A stretch of 64,000 nucleotides of DNA from Symsagittifera roscoffensis (taxonomy: Eukaryota > Xenacoelomorpha > Acoela > Convolutidae), in contig NC_087069.1 of the NCBI RefSeq assembly GCF_963678635.1, forward strand, positions 13,862,660-13,926,659, written 5' to 3'. Shown here one piece after another: positions 53,283 through 64,000 of this stretch (positions within the stretch are counted from its first letter, which is position 1; each line of letters opens with the position of its first letter). The notes beneath the pieces were generated by a model. The model was not told the DNA's origin. It did not search any database and saw nothing but the letters and a program-made list of their open reading frames with translations. The translations under genes and the position numbers were made by a program.

Positions 53283-53790
53283 TTATAGTCTCTGTATTTT
53301 TATTGACCCAAGTTGATGAAATTTTGACATCAGAAACGACCGAATTTCGTTTTGACAGGACTCCACTAGGTTGAAAAGGTCGAGTTGAATGCAAAGATTC
53401 ATGCAGTATGATTCAAAAACTTCCTCGTTGCTTGTTGATCTTCTTGAAAAGTTGTGACACAATTTTTTATTGCTTACAGACTTTGGTTCTTTGAGATTGT
53501 GTGTTTTTGATTGATGTTCCTTCAAGCTATCGCAATCTGCGAAAACGTACAAGCAGTATACACATTTCGATGGATTGGATGCATTATGTTTTCTCTGAGA
53601 TGCCGAAAAAAGCTGTAGCATTGTTTGAATTTGGACGGGCTCGATCCACAACTATAGTTTGCTATTTTTTGTTCCTCGCGTTATTTCCATGAGCTTTCAG
53701 CTGGTGATCAGTCAAGGTTTGCTTTTGCGGATAGGCTTTCTAACAAGAGCTACAATTGAACACCATCCTGTTTTTCATCCGAAACAAAAA
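53283..53790 (-). pseudogene. Simple unit with the best-preserved C2H2 finger
   Basis: A 122-codon minus-strand stretch (53651-53283) contains CVYCLYVFADCDSLKEHQSKTH, an exact C-x2-C-x12-H-x4-H finger, followed by the linker ending MSKFHQLGSIKIQRL. This is the clearest evidence that the minus strand is the coding strand of the array. Confidence 0.75.
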
Positions 53791-54607
53791 CTTTTATTTC
53801 AGAGAAAAAACGATGCAAAACCTCTCAAAACGCAAAATATATATTCAACAAAAACTGATTTTAGAAAATTCAAAATTAAATTAAAAAAACAACGTTAAAA
53901 ACTGAACACACTTCATTCTAAATAAAACGTACTTATAAATAAAGAATTTTAAAAAAGTCAAAAGTTTTTGCTCTAATACAAAAATTTGTGAAGATTTTTT
54001 TGAGAGTTGAAGATTGAATTTAATTGTACCTTCATGTGTCGAAGTATCATTGGGAAAGCAACATAAGTTTTTGAGTTTTAGAAAAAAAAATTGTGCTATT
54101 TTCTTGATTTTTTAGATATCGGGAATGAACAGAAAGGATACATTAAGAAATGAATTTATGTGACTGGTTATAGTTTCAGTTTTAGTTTTAGTTTTAGTTT
54201 TAGTTACAGATACCTCGTTTTTGCTTGAAAAAACGCATAACATATTTACTTTCAATTTTAAATGAACCACTGAACTCAAACTGAACTGAAATTTCCTGAA
54301 CGAGATGTCAAACTGGTACAATTGCTCTTATAGCTGCATTGAAGCCACCAAGTGTTTGTTCTAGTTACTTTAAAGGTAACACAAAGTATTGTTGGAGAAA
54401 TATTTACTGCTCAATCCTTGAACAGCAAGCTCTTGTTTTGGCTTTGTTATGAAGTATTCTGTTGATTTTCTTAAGAGCAGGCAAACTGAGACTTATTTTC
54501 CAGGCCACCATCTAACACTATGAATGAAAGCTTTAAGTCAAAACAGAATTGAAAAGTCAGTTCGAATTTTTAGAAAAAGTGGAAATTGTAGTCTTTGTAT
54601 TTTTATT

Positions 54608-55090
54608 GACCCAAGCTGGTGAAACTTTGACATCAAAAACGATCGAATTTCGTTTTGACAGGATCTCCATAAGATTGAAAAGGTCCAGTTGAATGCGAAG
54701 ATTCGTGCTGTATGATTGAAAAAACTTCTTTGTTGCGTGTTGCTCTTCTTGAATTGTTGTGGCACAACTTTTGTTTCTTCCAGTCTTTGGTCCTTTGAGA
54801 TTGCATGTTCGTGAAAGATGTTCCAATCGCAATCTGGGAAAACGTACAAGTAGTATACACATTTTGATGGAGTGGATGCATTATGTTTTTCTCTGAGCTG
54901 CCGAAAAAAGCTGTAGCTTTGTTTGAATTTGGAAGGGCTCGATCCACAACTATAGTTTGCTAGTTTCTGATCCTTGTGTTATTTCCATGAGCTTTCAGCT
55001 GGTGATCATTCAATGTTTGCTTTTGCGCGTAGGTTTTACAGCAAGAGCTACAATTGAACACCATCCGGTTTTTCATCCGAAACAAAAACT
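54608..55090 (-). pseudogene. Simple unit, most diverged
   Basis: The anchor is altered (CCAAGCTGG), and the finger region is split between two minus-strand frames (54947-54538). Upstream spacer sequence continues to the array edge near 55876. Confidence 0.58.
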
Positions 55091-55876
55091 TTTAATGAAG
55101 AAAAAAACGATGCAAAACCTCTCAAAACACATAATTTATATTCAACAAAAAATGCTTTTAGAAAATTCAAAAATAATTTAAAGAAACAACATTAAAAAGT
55201 GAACACACTTCATACTAAATCAAACGTACTTATAAATAATGAACTTTCAAAAAGTCAATAGTTTTTGCTCTAATACAGAAACTTCTGAAACTTTTTTTTT
55301 GAGAGGTGAAGATTGATTTGTACCTTCATGTCTCGAAGTATCAATGGGAAAGCATTATGATTTTAAAAAAATAAAAACCGGCCAATTTTTTTTTGCTATC
55401 GGTAATGAACAGAAAGGATACTTTAAGAGTTGATTTTATGTGACTAGTTATAGTTTCAGTTTATGTTTTAGTTGTAATTTTAGTTACAAATACATCGTTT
55501 TCGTTTCAAATAACGCAATACATATTTTATTTCATTTCTAAATAAACCACTGAGCTCAAACTGTACTGAAAATTCCTGAACAAGGTGTCAACCTGGGAAC
55601 AATTGCTCTTATAGCTGCAATGAAGCCACCAAGTGTTTGTTCAGGTTACATTAAAGAAAACACAAGTATTGTTGGAGAGATATTTACTGCTCAATCCTTC
55701 AACAGCGAACTCTTGTTTGGGTTTTGGTATGAAGTATTCTGTTGATTTTCTTACAAGCGAGCAAACTAAGACTTATTTCCCATGCCACCATCTAACACTA
55801 TGAATGAAAGCTTTAAGTCAAAACAGGAATGAAAAATCAGTTCGAATCTTCAGGAAAAGTGGAAATTGTAGTCTCT

Positions 55877-57672
55877 GAATGCAAGATTGCCGCAATTTAC
55901 TTTTGTCTGATCCATCAGAGAAGAAATTTTATTTCATACGTTTTGCCCTATTGCTCTAATTGTATATAAAAAATATTGAACAACAGTTTCTAAATAGAGT
56001 TATGATATTTGAAAATTTAGTCATCTGGTTGATGGATGAAAAATATAGCAATTAATTCGAATTCGTTCAAAGCGATAACTTTAAAGTTCTGCTCAATAAT
56101 CTTAGCTCTAACATATAATGTTTCTTTTTGCTGAGGTACTAGATTCGAATCTGATAGGATCTGCCTTTTTGTCAAATTAAATTAATCACTTTCAAAAAAC
56201 TGCGGGCTGATATATGCCTGATTACGTTTTGCAGGTTTCTTTGCCACCTCGTTAATTTCTTTTTGCAGTGCTTTATATTCTGCGAGTTGTAAAAATACAA
56301 GCTTTGGTTTCGTATAAATGTTTTTTTACCTTTTAAAATTATGCTGCCTAAAGTATTTTGGCCTAGTTTTTATCGGCTTGGCTGTTTTAATTTGCTTGGA
56401 TTGACGACCGAGAATTTTTTTTGTGTGAGTTTTGATGGCAGGGAATTTATTTTCTGAACCGTTTTTTTAAACCGTTACCATGTATTTTTTATACTGAAAC
56501 GGTTTCATCTCAAGTAATTTCGGCTTTTTAAATCACTTGGTATAGTTGTTCTGATGCTAATTTCACGTTGTCTTTCGGCATGTTCCTTTTAGACCTAATT
56601 TTAATCATTTTGATGTATTATGAGTTTGTTTTTGATTTTTTCCGATTAACTGCAAGGGGTACCTGTTAACAAATGGTATCCTTTTTTTGCTAGCTAAGCA
56701 AAAAAATAGACCGAGAGAAAAATTAGACAGGTAGTAGCCGCACTCAAAAGCTCAACAGCGAGAGTAATTACAAGGGATTCAGTTAGGAATTTTATTGTTT
56801 CTTCAAAAACAAACAAAACATGTGTTTTCTCAATTACTTGAGCCAATTTTTGTCGCCTGAGTCTAAAAATTTTTTCTGTTGGCAAGCTTTACTTTCCGTC
56901 TTTTCCCAGCTCTAGGTTTATTTTTTTATGCTGTTACATTATTTTCTAACTTGCTTATTCTACTCGCTCAAATTAAATTAACGCCAAAATAGAAAACAGC
57001 TTTTCAATAACACTGAATCAGCTTACTGGAAAAAAAAATCCAAAATTGTTTGAACCGACAATGAAAAAAATTGAACTGATTTGAAGCTCGACTCATTCTG
57101 ATTACTATTGAGATAGTAAGTTTTTTACAACCGGATAAAAGAATTTTTTCGTTTATAAATTTGTTCACAAATTTAAGGTCCAAATTTTAAAGGTAAATTC
57201 AGGTTTTTTGTTAATAGTTTCCAAAAGTTTTTCATGAGCTAGCGAGTACGGTTGAGTCGGCCGAAGTGCTAGGTTCGAATCTGATAGGATTTGCCTTTTG
57301 TCAAATGGAGTTAATCATTTTCAAAAAAAATTCCGGGCTAAATTTTGCAGGCTTATTTAGCAGATCATTAATTTTTTTGCTCTACGCATTTTGAATTGCA
57401 GTGCTTTGATTTACACATTCTGCGGTTTGTAAAATTACAAGCTTTGATATCGTATAATTGAGATTTTTTTCTTTTGAAATTATGCTGCCTGAAAGATTTT
57501 GGCCTAATTTTTTTTCGACTTGGCCGTTTTATATTGCGTCGTTTGACGACCGAAAAAAATTTTGTGTTAGTTTTGATGGTATGGTAGGGAATTGATTTTC
57601 TAAAAGTTTTTTAAACCTTTTTCATGTATTTTTTAAACTACAGGACCTTTGCCGTTCGATTCCTCTAATTTA
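55877..57672. repeat. Direct repeat with tRNA B-box-like motif
   Basis: Two diverged copies about 1.12 kb apart share TTCGAATCTGATAGGAT (about 56154 and 57274), ATTATGCTGCCT (about 56339 and 57479) and GACGACCG (about 56403 and 57545). A third, weaker copy lies near 61650-61920. The second copy is preceded by TAGCGAGTACGG, so the pair resembles a tRNA-derived SINE head. No gene is supported here. Confidence 0.45.
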
Positions 57673-60600
57673 AGTTGGCTGGGAGCGCATAGAACCAAGA
57701 TACAAGTGATTCTGGTGAAAAATTGTGAACCCGAAAAAATTCTATATATCGATTTAACACCCTTTGCTAAACTCAATCGTTTTGAATGTTGTTGTTGTTA
57801 GTAGTCCGACCATTTGAAAAATGGGGACGAGTTTTGTATTCGGGTGTTTTACTTTTTTTCTTTTTGTTTGTTTTAAAAAAAATCACATGGTTGATTAGCC
57901 AGAATTCATCACGTAACAAAAAATTATCTCCTGGAATTGAAAAACAATGTTGTCGAAACAATTGAAACAAAAACAACTTCTTTGAATGGGTTCTGGCTGT
58001 CTCAATTTTTGGTTAGTTTTCTCGTTTTCATACAACACCAACAAAGATCATAGCAGCAAAAGCAACCACGTTACGATAACAATCACGAGAAGAGTGAATT
58101 AGGAAGGGGTTACATCAGGCATTCATTCTGGTTATATAGTTCAGTTGAATCATGGGGCTATTCTCATGCGCAAAAAACCGAATGCCGAGAAACTCTCAAG
58201 TAATCAACGCCTATTAAATTGTCCAAACTTTACTAAAATTATCAATTGTTTCTTCTGAATTTATGAGTATTTGAATTCTTATTAGTCGACGATTTCTTTC
58301 GCGCATTCAGTCCTTTGTGCATCTGGAGTACTCCCGAATCATTTTTGTTGAAAATATTCTGCTTTTTGACAGTTTACCTGAACTCAATTGATGGTGTTAA
58401 ACAGCAACCGTTTTCCAAACTGTTGAACCACTTCATGAGTTTTTGTAACACTTTTTTTAAATTATATCTGATTTGAAATCGATTTGACAACAAAGTTTCC
58501 TTAAGACTGATGGCATTACCGCAAAGTCTTGATTGTTCCAACTGTCGCTGAAAGACTATGGAGTAGCGTTTAGAATAGCTTAGATTTGATTAAATAGTTT
58601 AAAATAATTGATAAATGTTTCAGTAGCAGCGAACAGTCATAATATTTTTTGGATTACTTTTTGGTGATTTTGGGTACAATTAATTTAAACACAGACAAAA
58701 CGTATTTTTTCAATACTTGCGATGCAACAAAGACATTGTTGAAATGTTGCTTGAAAAACTTGTGCAAAAAGTTAATTGTGCTTATGTACTTGAAGTGTTG
58801 AAAAAAATTTTCCAAGGGGTCACTGAGACGTCAAATATTGAGAAATAAGCGAAATTGTTTCGAAAGTTATTACACCCATCTGTACTGAAACACAAAAATT
58901 GCAAGAACTGATTTCAACTTTGGAGCTACACAGTATCAATTGATTGAATGTATTGCATGCCAGAACCGTTCGAATGAAAAACCAACGTCGAAAATAAATA
59001 ACGAAAAATGTTCGAATTCAGACTGAGTGAAAATACAAATTACCGCGCAAATTCCTCCGTTCGTATTAGGAGCATGCCATTTCATATAATGTTTAGCAAA
59101 CACGTTTTAACTAAAACAATTCAATTTTTTCTCAGTGTTTTCATAAATGCATCATCAGGTATGAATGAACATCTGTAGTTATTAGATCATTTTCAGAGTT
59201 TTTCTGATTTATTACCACCTGGACCTATAAATAGCCTCCACTAGGTTATTTAGTCTAAAGAAAAAAAAGCTTTCATTTTTGAAAGTTTGCCTCCAACGCC
59301 CGATGAAGGAAAAAAATTGGAATCAATTAACAATTTATTTGGATCTATTAGGTTGTCTAAACTCAGTTTCAAATGTTTTCGGAAATGTATTTTCCGTCGC
59401 ATTTGCTACGCGGTTATCGAAAATAGGAAGTTTTGTGCTGAATAATTATCCATAAGAAGCAAAATTTAACGCCCAGTAATTTCAAAAAAAAAATACATTG
59501 CCGGTAAATTATCTTATAAAGTTTTCGCTTGGGGCAGTGATATCCTACTGCAGATTGTTTAAAAAGAACGAACTAGAAGGATTCGACCTCGACGACAAAA
59601 ATCATTTTCAGTTGACCGACCCTGAAAGTTTTTCTTGAAGCCGCACTCGGCGCCAATATATTCCATTGTTGCGGGGTACGCAGTTTTTTGTTAAAAGTTT
59701 CCGAAAACAGAATTTTGATCTCTTTTGAAACTCACCTGCGGTGCAGAAAATTTTGAAAAGCAAATGATCGTTTTCAGTGTGGTGAGCTAAAAAAAAGATC
59801 AATTAAATCACTTAATTTAGTTTTTTTGGATTCAAAAAAGTATATTTCAGATGTTCCCTGCAATAGAAAGTTTGACACACTATATGTGGTTTTACGGTAC
59901 GTGGGATTGGTGATGAATAGATATAGGTGCTGTTCTTTCAGCTCACTCATAATCTTGAAGTTGGAAGGTATGAGTTAAAAGGAAAAGAATTGAAGCTTCA
60001 GCTGTTTTCTGTTGTCGATAAAATTAACCATTTTGAGAAAACTGGATCGAAAGGTAAAATTTTTTTATTTCGGTGGGAAATCTATATAGTAGAATCTACT
60101 TTCGGAACAAGTAGTCGATCACGTTTTTTGCGCCTTTTCGACATTCGTAATTGGAGATTTTTATTCGCTTAATTTTGAGCAGATTAGCTTCAGGTGAACT
60201 CAAAAATGCATTTATACCCAAGTGCATTCCTTAATACATTTAAAAGAGTTTTTTTAGGAAATAAAAGTTTTTTAAATTAATCCCTACGCTACGAAAAGGG
60301 GGATGTATTTAAGGTCTCGCAAATTATTGACAATAGTTCTTGCTTATCGGATCAAAATCCTGATTGTTTCGACTTCCCGTTCATTGATATTAAACAAATT
60401 CTTGAAAAGCATAGCCCATAAAACAGAGGAGAAGACTGAATGATCGCAGGTATTTAGAAAAATTAGTTCTAATTTAAGTTCAATTTTGGCATGCAATATA
60501 TTCAATCAACTGATAATGTGTAGCTCCAAAGTTGAAATCAGTTTTTGCAAGTTTTGTGTTTCAGTACAGATGGGTGTAAAAACTTTCGAAACAGTTTCGC

Positions 60601-61658
60601 TTATTTCTCAATATTTGACGTCTCAGTGACCGCTTGGAAAATTGTTTTCAACACTTCAAGTGTATAAGCACATTCAACTTTATGCAAAAGTTTTTCAAGC
60701 AATATTTTTTTGTTGCATCGCAAGCATTGAAAAAATCCGTTTTGTCTCTGTGTTTAAATTAACTGTACCCAAAATCACCAAAAATGTAATTCAAAAAATA
60801 TTATGAATGTTCGCTGTTTTTGAAACATTTATCATTTTTTAAAAACTATTTTCATCAAATTACTTTCTAAACGCTACTCCATAGTTTTTCAGGGACAGTT
60901 GGAACAATCAAGGTTTTGCGGTAATACCATCACTCTTGTTGAATTTTTGTTGTCAATTCGATTTCAATCAGATTGAATTGAATAAAAAATGTTACAAAAA
61001 TCCATGCAGTGGTTCAAAAGTTCGGAAAATGGTTGCTATTTAACATCATCAAATGAATTCAGGCAAACTGTCAAAAAAACAGAGTATTTCAGTCAAATAT
61101 GATTCGGGTGTAAAAAGCGTTGGTTGCTTGAGAGTTTCTCCGCGTTCGGTCCTTTCCGCATGAGAATAGCCCCTATGATTCGACTGAACTATTTGATCCA
61201 AATGATTGTCTGATGTAACCTATTCCAAATTCACTCTTCTCGTGATTGTTACCGTAACGTGATTGATTTTGCTGCTATGGCCTTCCTCATCATTGGTGTT
61301 GTATGAAAATGAAAAAAAAACCAAAAATTGAGATAGACAAAATCCAGTTAAAGAAAATTATTTTGTTTTAACTGTTCCGCCAACGTTGTTTTCCATTTTC
61401 AGGTCATATTTTTGTTAAGTGATGAATTCTGGATAACTGACCAAAAGATTTTTTTAAAACAAGAAAAATAAAAAACCTGAAACACCCGAATACAAAATTT
61501 TTCCCCACTTTTCAAATGGTCGGACTACTAAGAACAACAACATTCATAACGATTGAGTTTAGCACAAGTAGTGCCAAACCGATATATAGACTTTTTTCGG
61601 GTTCACAACTTTTCACCAGAATCACTTGTATCTTGGTTCTATGCGCTCCCGGCCAACT
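57673..61658. repeat. Large inverted repeat, arms 57673-58961 and 60488-61658
   Basis: The arms are reverse complements at roughly 80-85 percent by eye. Examples are GGGAGCGCATAGAACCAAGA (57681) against its complement near 61630, GGGGCTATTCTCATGCG (58154) against that near 61160, and TGGAGCTACACA (58921) against that near 60525. The spacer of about 1.5 kb (58962-60487) is unlike the arms. It could be a decayed DNA transposon with long terminal inverted repeats, or a palindrome made by inverted duplication. No transposase recognised. Confidence 0.7.
59941..60051 (+). other. Candidate spliced exon in the palindrome spacer
   Basis: A pyrimidine-rich acceptor (TGCTGTTCTTTCAG) precedes 37 open codons starting LTHNLEVGRYELKGKELK, and a donor GAAAG|GTAAAA follows. 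The peptide looks more protein-like than its AT-rich surroundings, but I do not recognise it. On the other strand a CAG|GTGAGT consensus donor lies near 59735. Confidence 0.25.
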
Positions 61659-64000
61659 GTGTTCAAATCTGACCAGAACCTGTTTTTTTTTGCAAACGGA
61701 AATTATTCTGTTTCATTAGTCGGCCAATTATATGTCTGCGTATCTGTTTTCAGCATATTTGTCATATCTTTGAACCGTTTTTTTTTGCTGTCTGCGTTTT
61801 TCTTTAATATTGCGTTTGGTGTTTGATTAACTCCACAATTTGTAAATTTAATTGCCCTGACTTCGTATTTTCTTTGTTTTTTCTTCGGCCCAAACAGTTT
61901 TGGCCTAATTTTCATCAGCTTAATGCGAGGGAAACAATTTTAAGATTCCATTCCCCTCCGTTTTTTTCAGTTTGGTTGTGTGTTTACCAATCGGTATGTT
62001 GATTTTTTTGTTATGGAATTTTTTTTTCCATAAACTTCTACTGATTTTCAAAAAAGTGGTTTCAATTGAAAGAGCGCCTGTTCCCGTATCTGCCTGCATA
62101 CTCCCCTAGAAACTTTTTTTACTTGACACCTCTGTCTACAGATATCGAAAAAGTCCGTGGGGAGTATTTGAACCTTTTTTGAGTAATTGAGTTTTTTAAA
62201 AATTTTTCTGATTCATCGAAAATTACCTCTCTCAAATCTAAGTTTTTAGTTTCACTGAAAAGCCTTACATGTCTCTCTGTATAAGTAGCTAGGCCCAAAG
62301 TATTTTACGCATAAAACTATGGCTTTCGGGTTCAACAACTTTTTGATTTTTTGACTGTTTTTCTTTAAAAGTTTTTGAGTTTTCTCGTAAAATACCCTCC
62401 CAAATTGGATATTTTGAGTTCAATCGAAAATACAGGTAACGTGAAACCCTTCTGCATAAACGGCTATGCTCTATTTTTTTACATAAAAAGCTATGATTCT
62501 CGGAAATGCTAAATTTTTGAGTTGTTGATCGTTTTTTGGACTTTTCTCGCTACCAATCTTGCCAAATCTGATGTCATAGATTTTGTCAAAACCACAGCTT
62601 GTTGAAAACTTACCTTTATTAATGAATATGCCCAGTTTGCTTAAGAAAAAGTCATGGCATTCAAACCAGTCAAATTTGTGAAATGTTGAGAGCTTTTTGG
62701 AACCTTTTTGGATCTATGCGAAAACTACCAATCAAATTCTAAGACTTTTTGATTGAGAAACCCGGTTTCGGGATTTTTTTCTACTTAAGCGTCCATAACC
62801 TGCTTTTCAGAGTTATGTTTTAGATTTTGGAGAGTCTTTTGATTGTTTTTGAAAATTTCTTTTTGGAAAATGAATTTGGAAGTTTTCTCAAAGTTTACAC
62901 AACCAAATCTGAGATAATTATTTAAATTGAAAGAACCGGTTGCGATAATTGTTTGCTCAGAGACGGTGACCCCTCAATTTTTTTTGTAAGAGATGTGTTA
63001 TCTGCTTGGGAAATTTAATAAAGTCAAAAAAGTTTGTTTACCTAAATCAGTAGCTAAAACGTCTTCTGAAATCATATTTTTCGTGACATCAGTATAACGA
63101 ATTCATCTGGTTGCTGGGGCCCCTTGTTGTTTTTTATCAAGAGATACGAAAATTTTGGTTTACGTTGTGTTTTTTTTTCAACATTTAATTTTTTAAAGAG
63201 TTATGTTTTTATGTTTGTTTTGTATCGCAAGTGGTTTGAAGCTCCGCTTAGCCTCTGTGTAGAATACTTTTCTCGCCATGCTCAGCCATTTATGTGCGTG
63301 TTAATGCCATTGTCTATTTGTGCTCTCAAGTCTTTGAAGTAAAATACTTACAACACTGAGTTTTCATCTTCACATTTTACGCTCTTCAGTTCACCCTCTG
63401 TGTCATCTAAGAATTTCGATCTGTAGATGTTCAAATTGAAATTTTGAACTGTAGATGTTCAAATCTACGAGCACTAAGAAAACTCTATAAAATGAGCTGA
63501 GGTCAAACTTTTTTTGCATTTCTTGATTTGATATAAATTTTTGTAAGAAATCTTCTCAAAATGGTCTCAGACCACTCACAATTTCCTTGGCTCAATTTAA
63601 AGCGTAAACAGTTCTATGATGGAAAACTTCGCAATTTTGAAAACCTCGAAAAAAATTTTCTATAAGCAGATTGAAATTAAGTAAGCTTTGATTGTTTTTT
63701 TAATAAATTTGAATCAATTGTTTTTTAAAAGTCCTTTTGCATTTTTCTGAAAGCTACAAAAATTATATCGAAAATACTTGCATATCGTTTTGTCAATTTT
63801 GAATTTGATTTGTTGATGAGTGTTTCAAAAGTTTCAAAAATTTTGGAGCTCGGTGAAAAATCTTTTCTCTCGTTTGAAAAATTGCAAGGATAAACGTTAT
63901 AATCATGATCGATTCTCAGCTTCAAAAACTGAATCATTTATTGCGTTTTCTAGTTCAATAAACCATTTAATTTCGATAATGTTTATCCAAATATGTAATT
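61659..64000. repeat. AT-rich DNA with a degenerate repeat of about 170 bp
   Basis: From about 62170 to 62950 a block with T-runs, GAGTTTTCTCGNAAANTACC, CAAATNT and a GAAA-type phrase recurs about five times (near 62205, 62380, 62560, 62720 and 62880). The copies are very diverged. A short direct repeat CTGTAGATGTTCAAA occurs near 63421 and 63448. No gene is supported to the end of the window. Confidence 0.4.

Larger units (their letters stand above)
39361..55876 (-). repeat. Tandem array of decayed polymerase 5'-gene units (about 16.5 kb)
   Basis: The anchor GACCCAAGTTGATGAAAC, or a close variant, occurs 11 times: 40051, 41959, 43235, 45129, 46415, 48030, 49313, 50770, 52047, 53305 and 54608. 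Simple units are about 1.26-1.30 kb. Composite units (3.18, 3.18 and 2.90 kb, and a truncated one) add an exonuclease-region module. On the minus strand the units encode zinc fingers and polymerase exonuclease motifs, in the order expected for the N-terminal part of the polymerase whose C-terminus is at 38165-39412. The spacers between modules (for example 42440-43235) carry a minus-strand TATAAAA-containing stretch. The right edge is abrupt at about 55876. Confidence 0.88.

Noticed and set aside
42315..55181. Repeated plus-strand ORFs starting MLVSDPCVN
   Set aside because: They are antisense to the first zinc-finger region, where minus-strand Cys and His spacing fits C2H2 fingers.
39361..55876. 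CRISPR-like or multi-gene family interpretation of the array
   Set aside because: Units are 1.3-3.2 kb, lack spacers of constant length, and decay with internal stops. This is a tandem duplication of a gene fragment.

Overview
The window looks like AT-rich, gene-poor nuclear DNA from an invertebrate animal, although I cannot name the lineage. The evidence is Ty3/Gypsy-type LTR retroelements (one with an envelope gene), spliceosomal intron signals, a decayed protein-primed family B DNA polymerase of the Polinton/Maverick kind, and inverted-repeat elements. I see no convincing host protein gene, rRNA, intact tRNA or CRISPR array.

Layout. 1-3959: decayed 3' end of an LTR element, cut by the window edge and ending in a 378-bp LTR. 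3960-5887: unassigned DNA. 5888-24788: a complete, very large (18,901 bp) LTR retroelement of the same broad kind. Its two 410-bp LTRs read as identical and it is flanked by a 4-bp CTAA duplication. In order it carries a structured leader, a small basic ORF, one 2,739-residue Gag-Pol ORF, two tiny hydrophobic ORFs, a 378-codon ORF with no methionine codon, an 872-residue envelope-like ORF, a 597-residue ORF of unknown function and a structured 3' UTR with an intron. 24793-30169: non-coding DNA with an 852-bp foldback element and an old 1.28-kb tandem duplication. 30170-37272: an older minus-strand Ty3/Gypsy element, complete in outline but frameshifted. 38165-39412: minus-strand remains of the palm and C-terminus of a family B DNA polymerase. 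39361-55876: a tandem array built from the 5' part of that same polymerase gene (C2H2 zinc fingers plus exonuclease region). 55877-64000: direct repeats with tRNA-like B-box motifs, a 1.2-kb-arm inverted repeat and a degenerate satellite of about 170 bp.

The most interesting items are the giant retroelement, which looks recently inserted and carries several genes unusual for its class (the Met-less ORF and the conserved 597-residue ORF), and the polymerase-derived array. In the array a Polinton-type polymerase gene has apparently had its 5' two-thirds amplified while its 3' third stayed single-copy at the left edge. A further point is that the gag start codon of the minus-strand element is made by the junction of its LTR end and its tRNA primer site.

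In the intact element the genes fit one replication scheme. Gag-Pol supplies capsid, protease, reverse transcriptase, RNase H and integrase. The envelope-like ORF suggests an errantivirus-like life style. Overlapping starts (ATGA and similar) suggest that downstream ORFs are reached by reinitiation or from spliced RNAs. These expression statements are inference.
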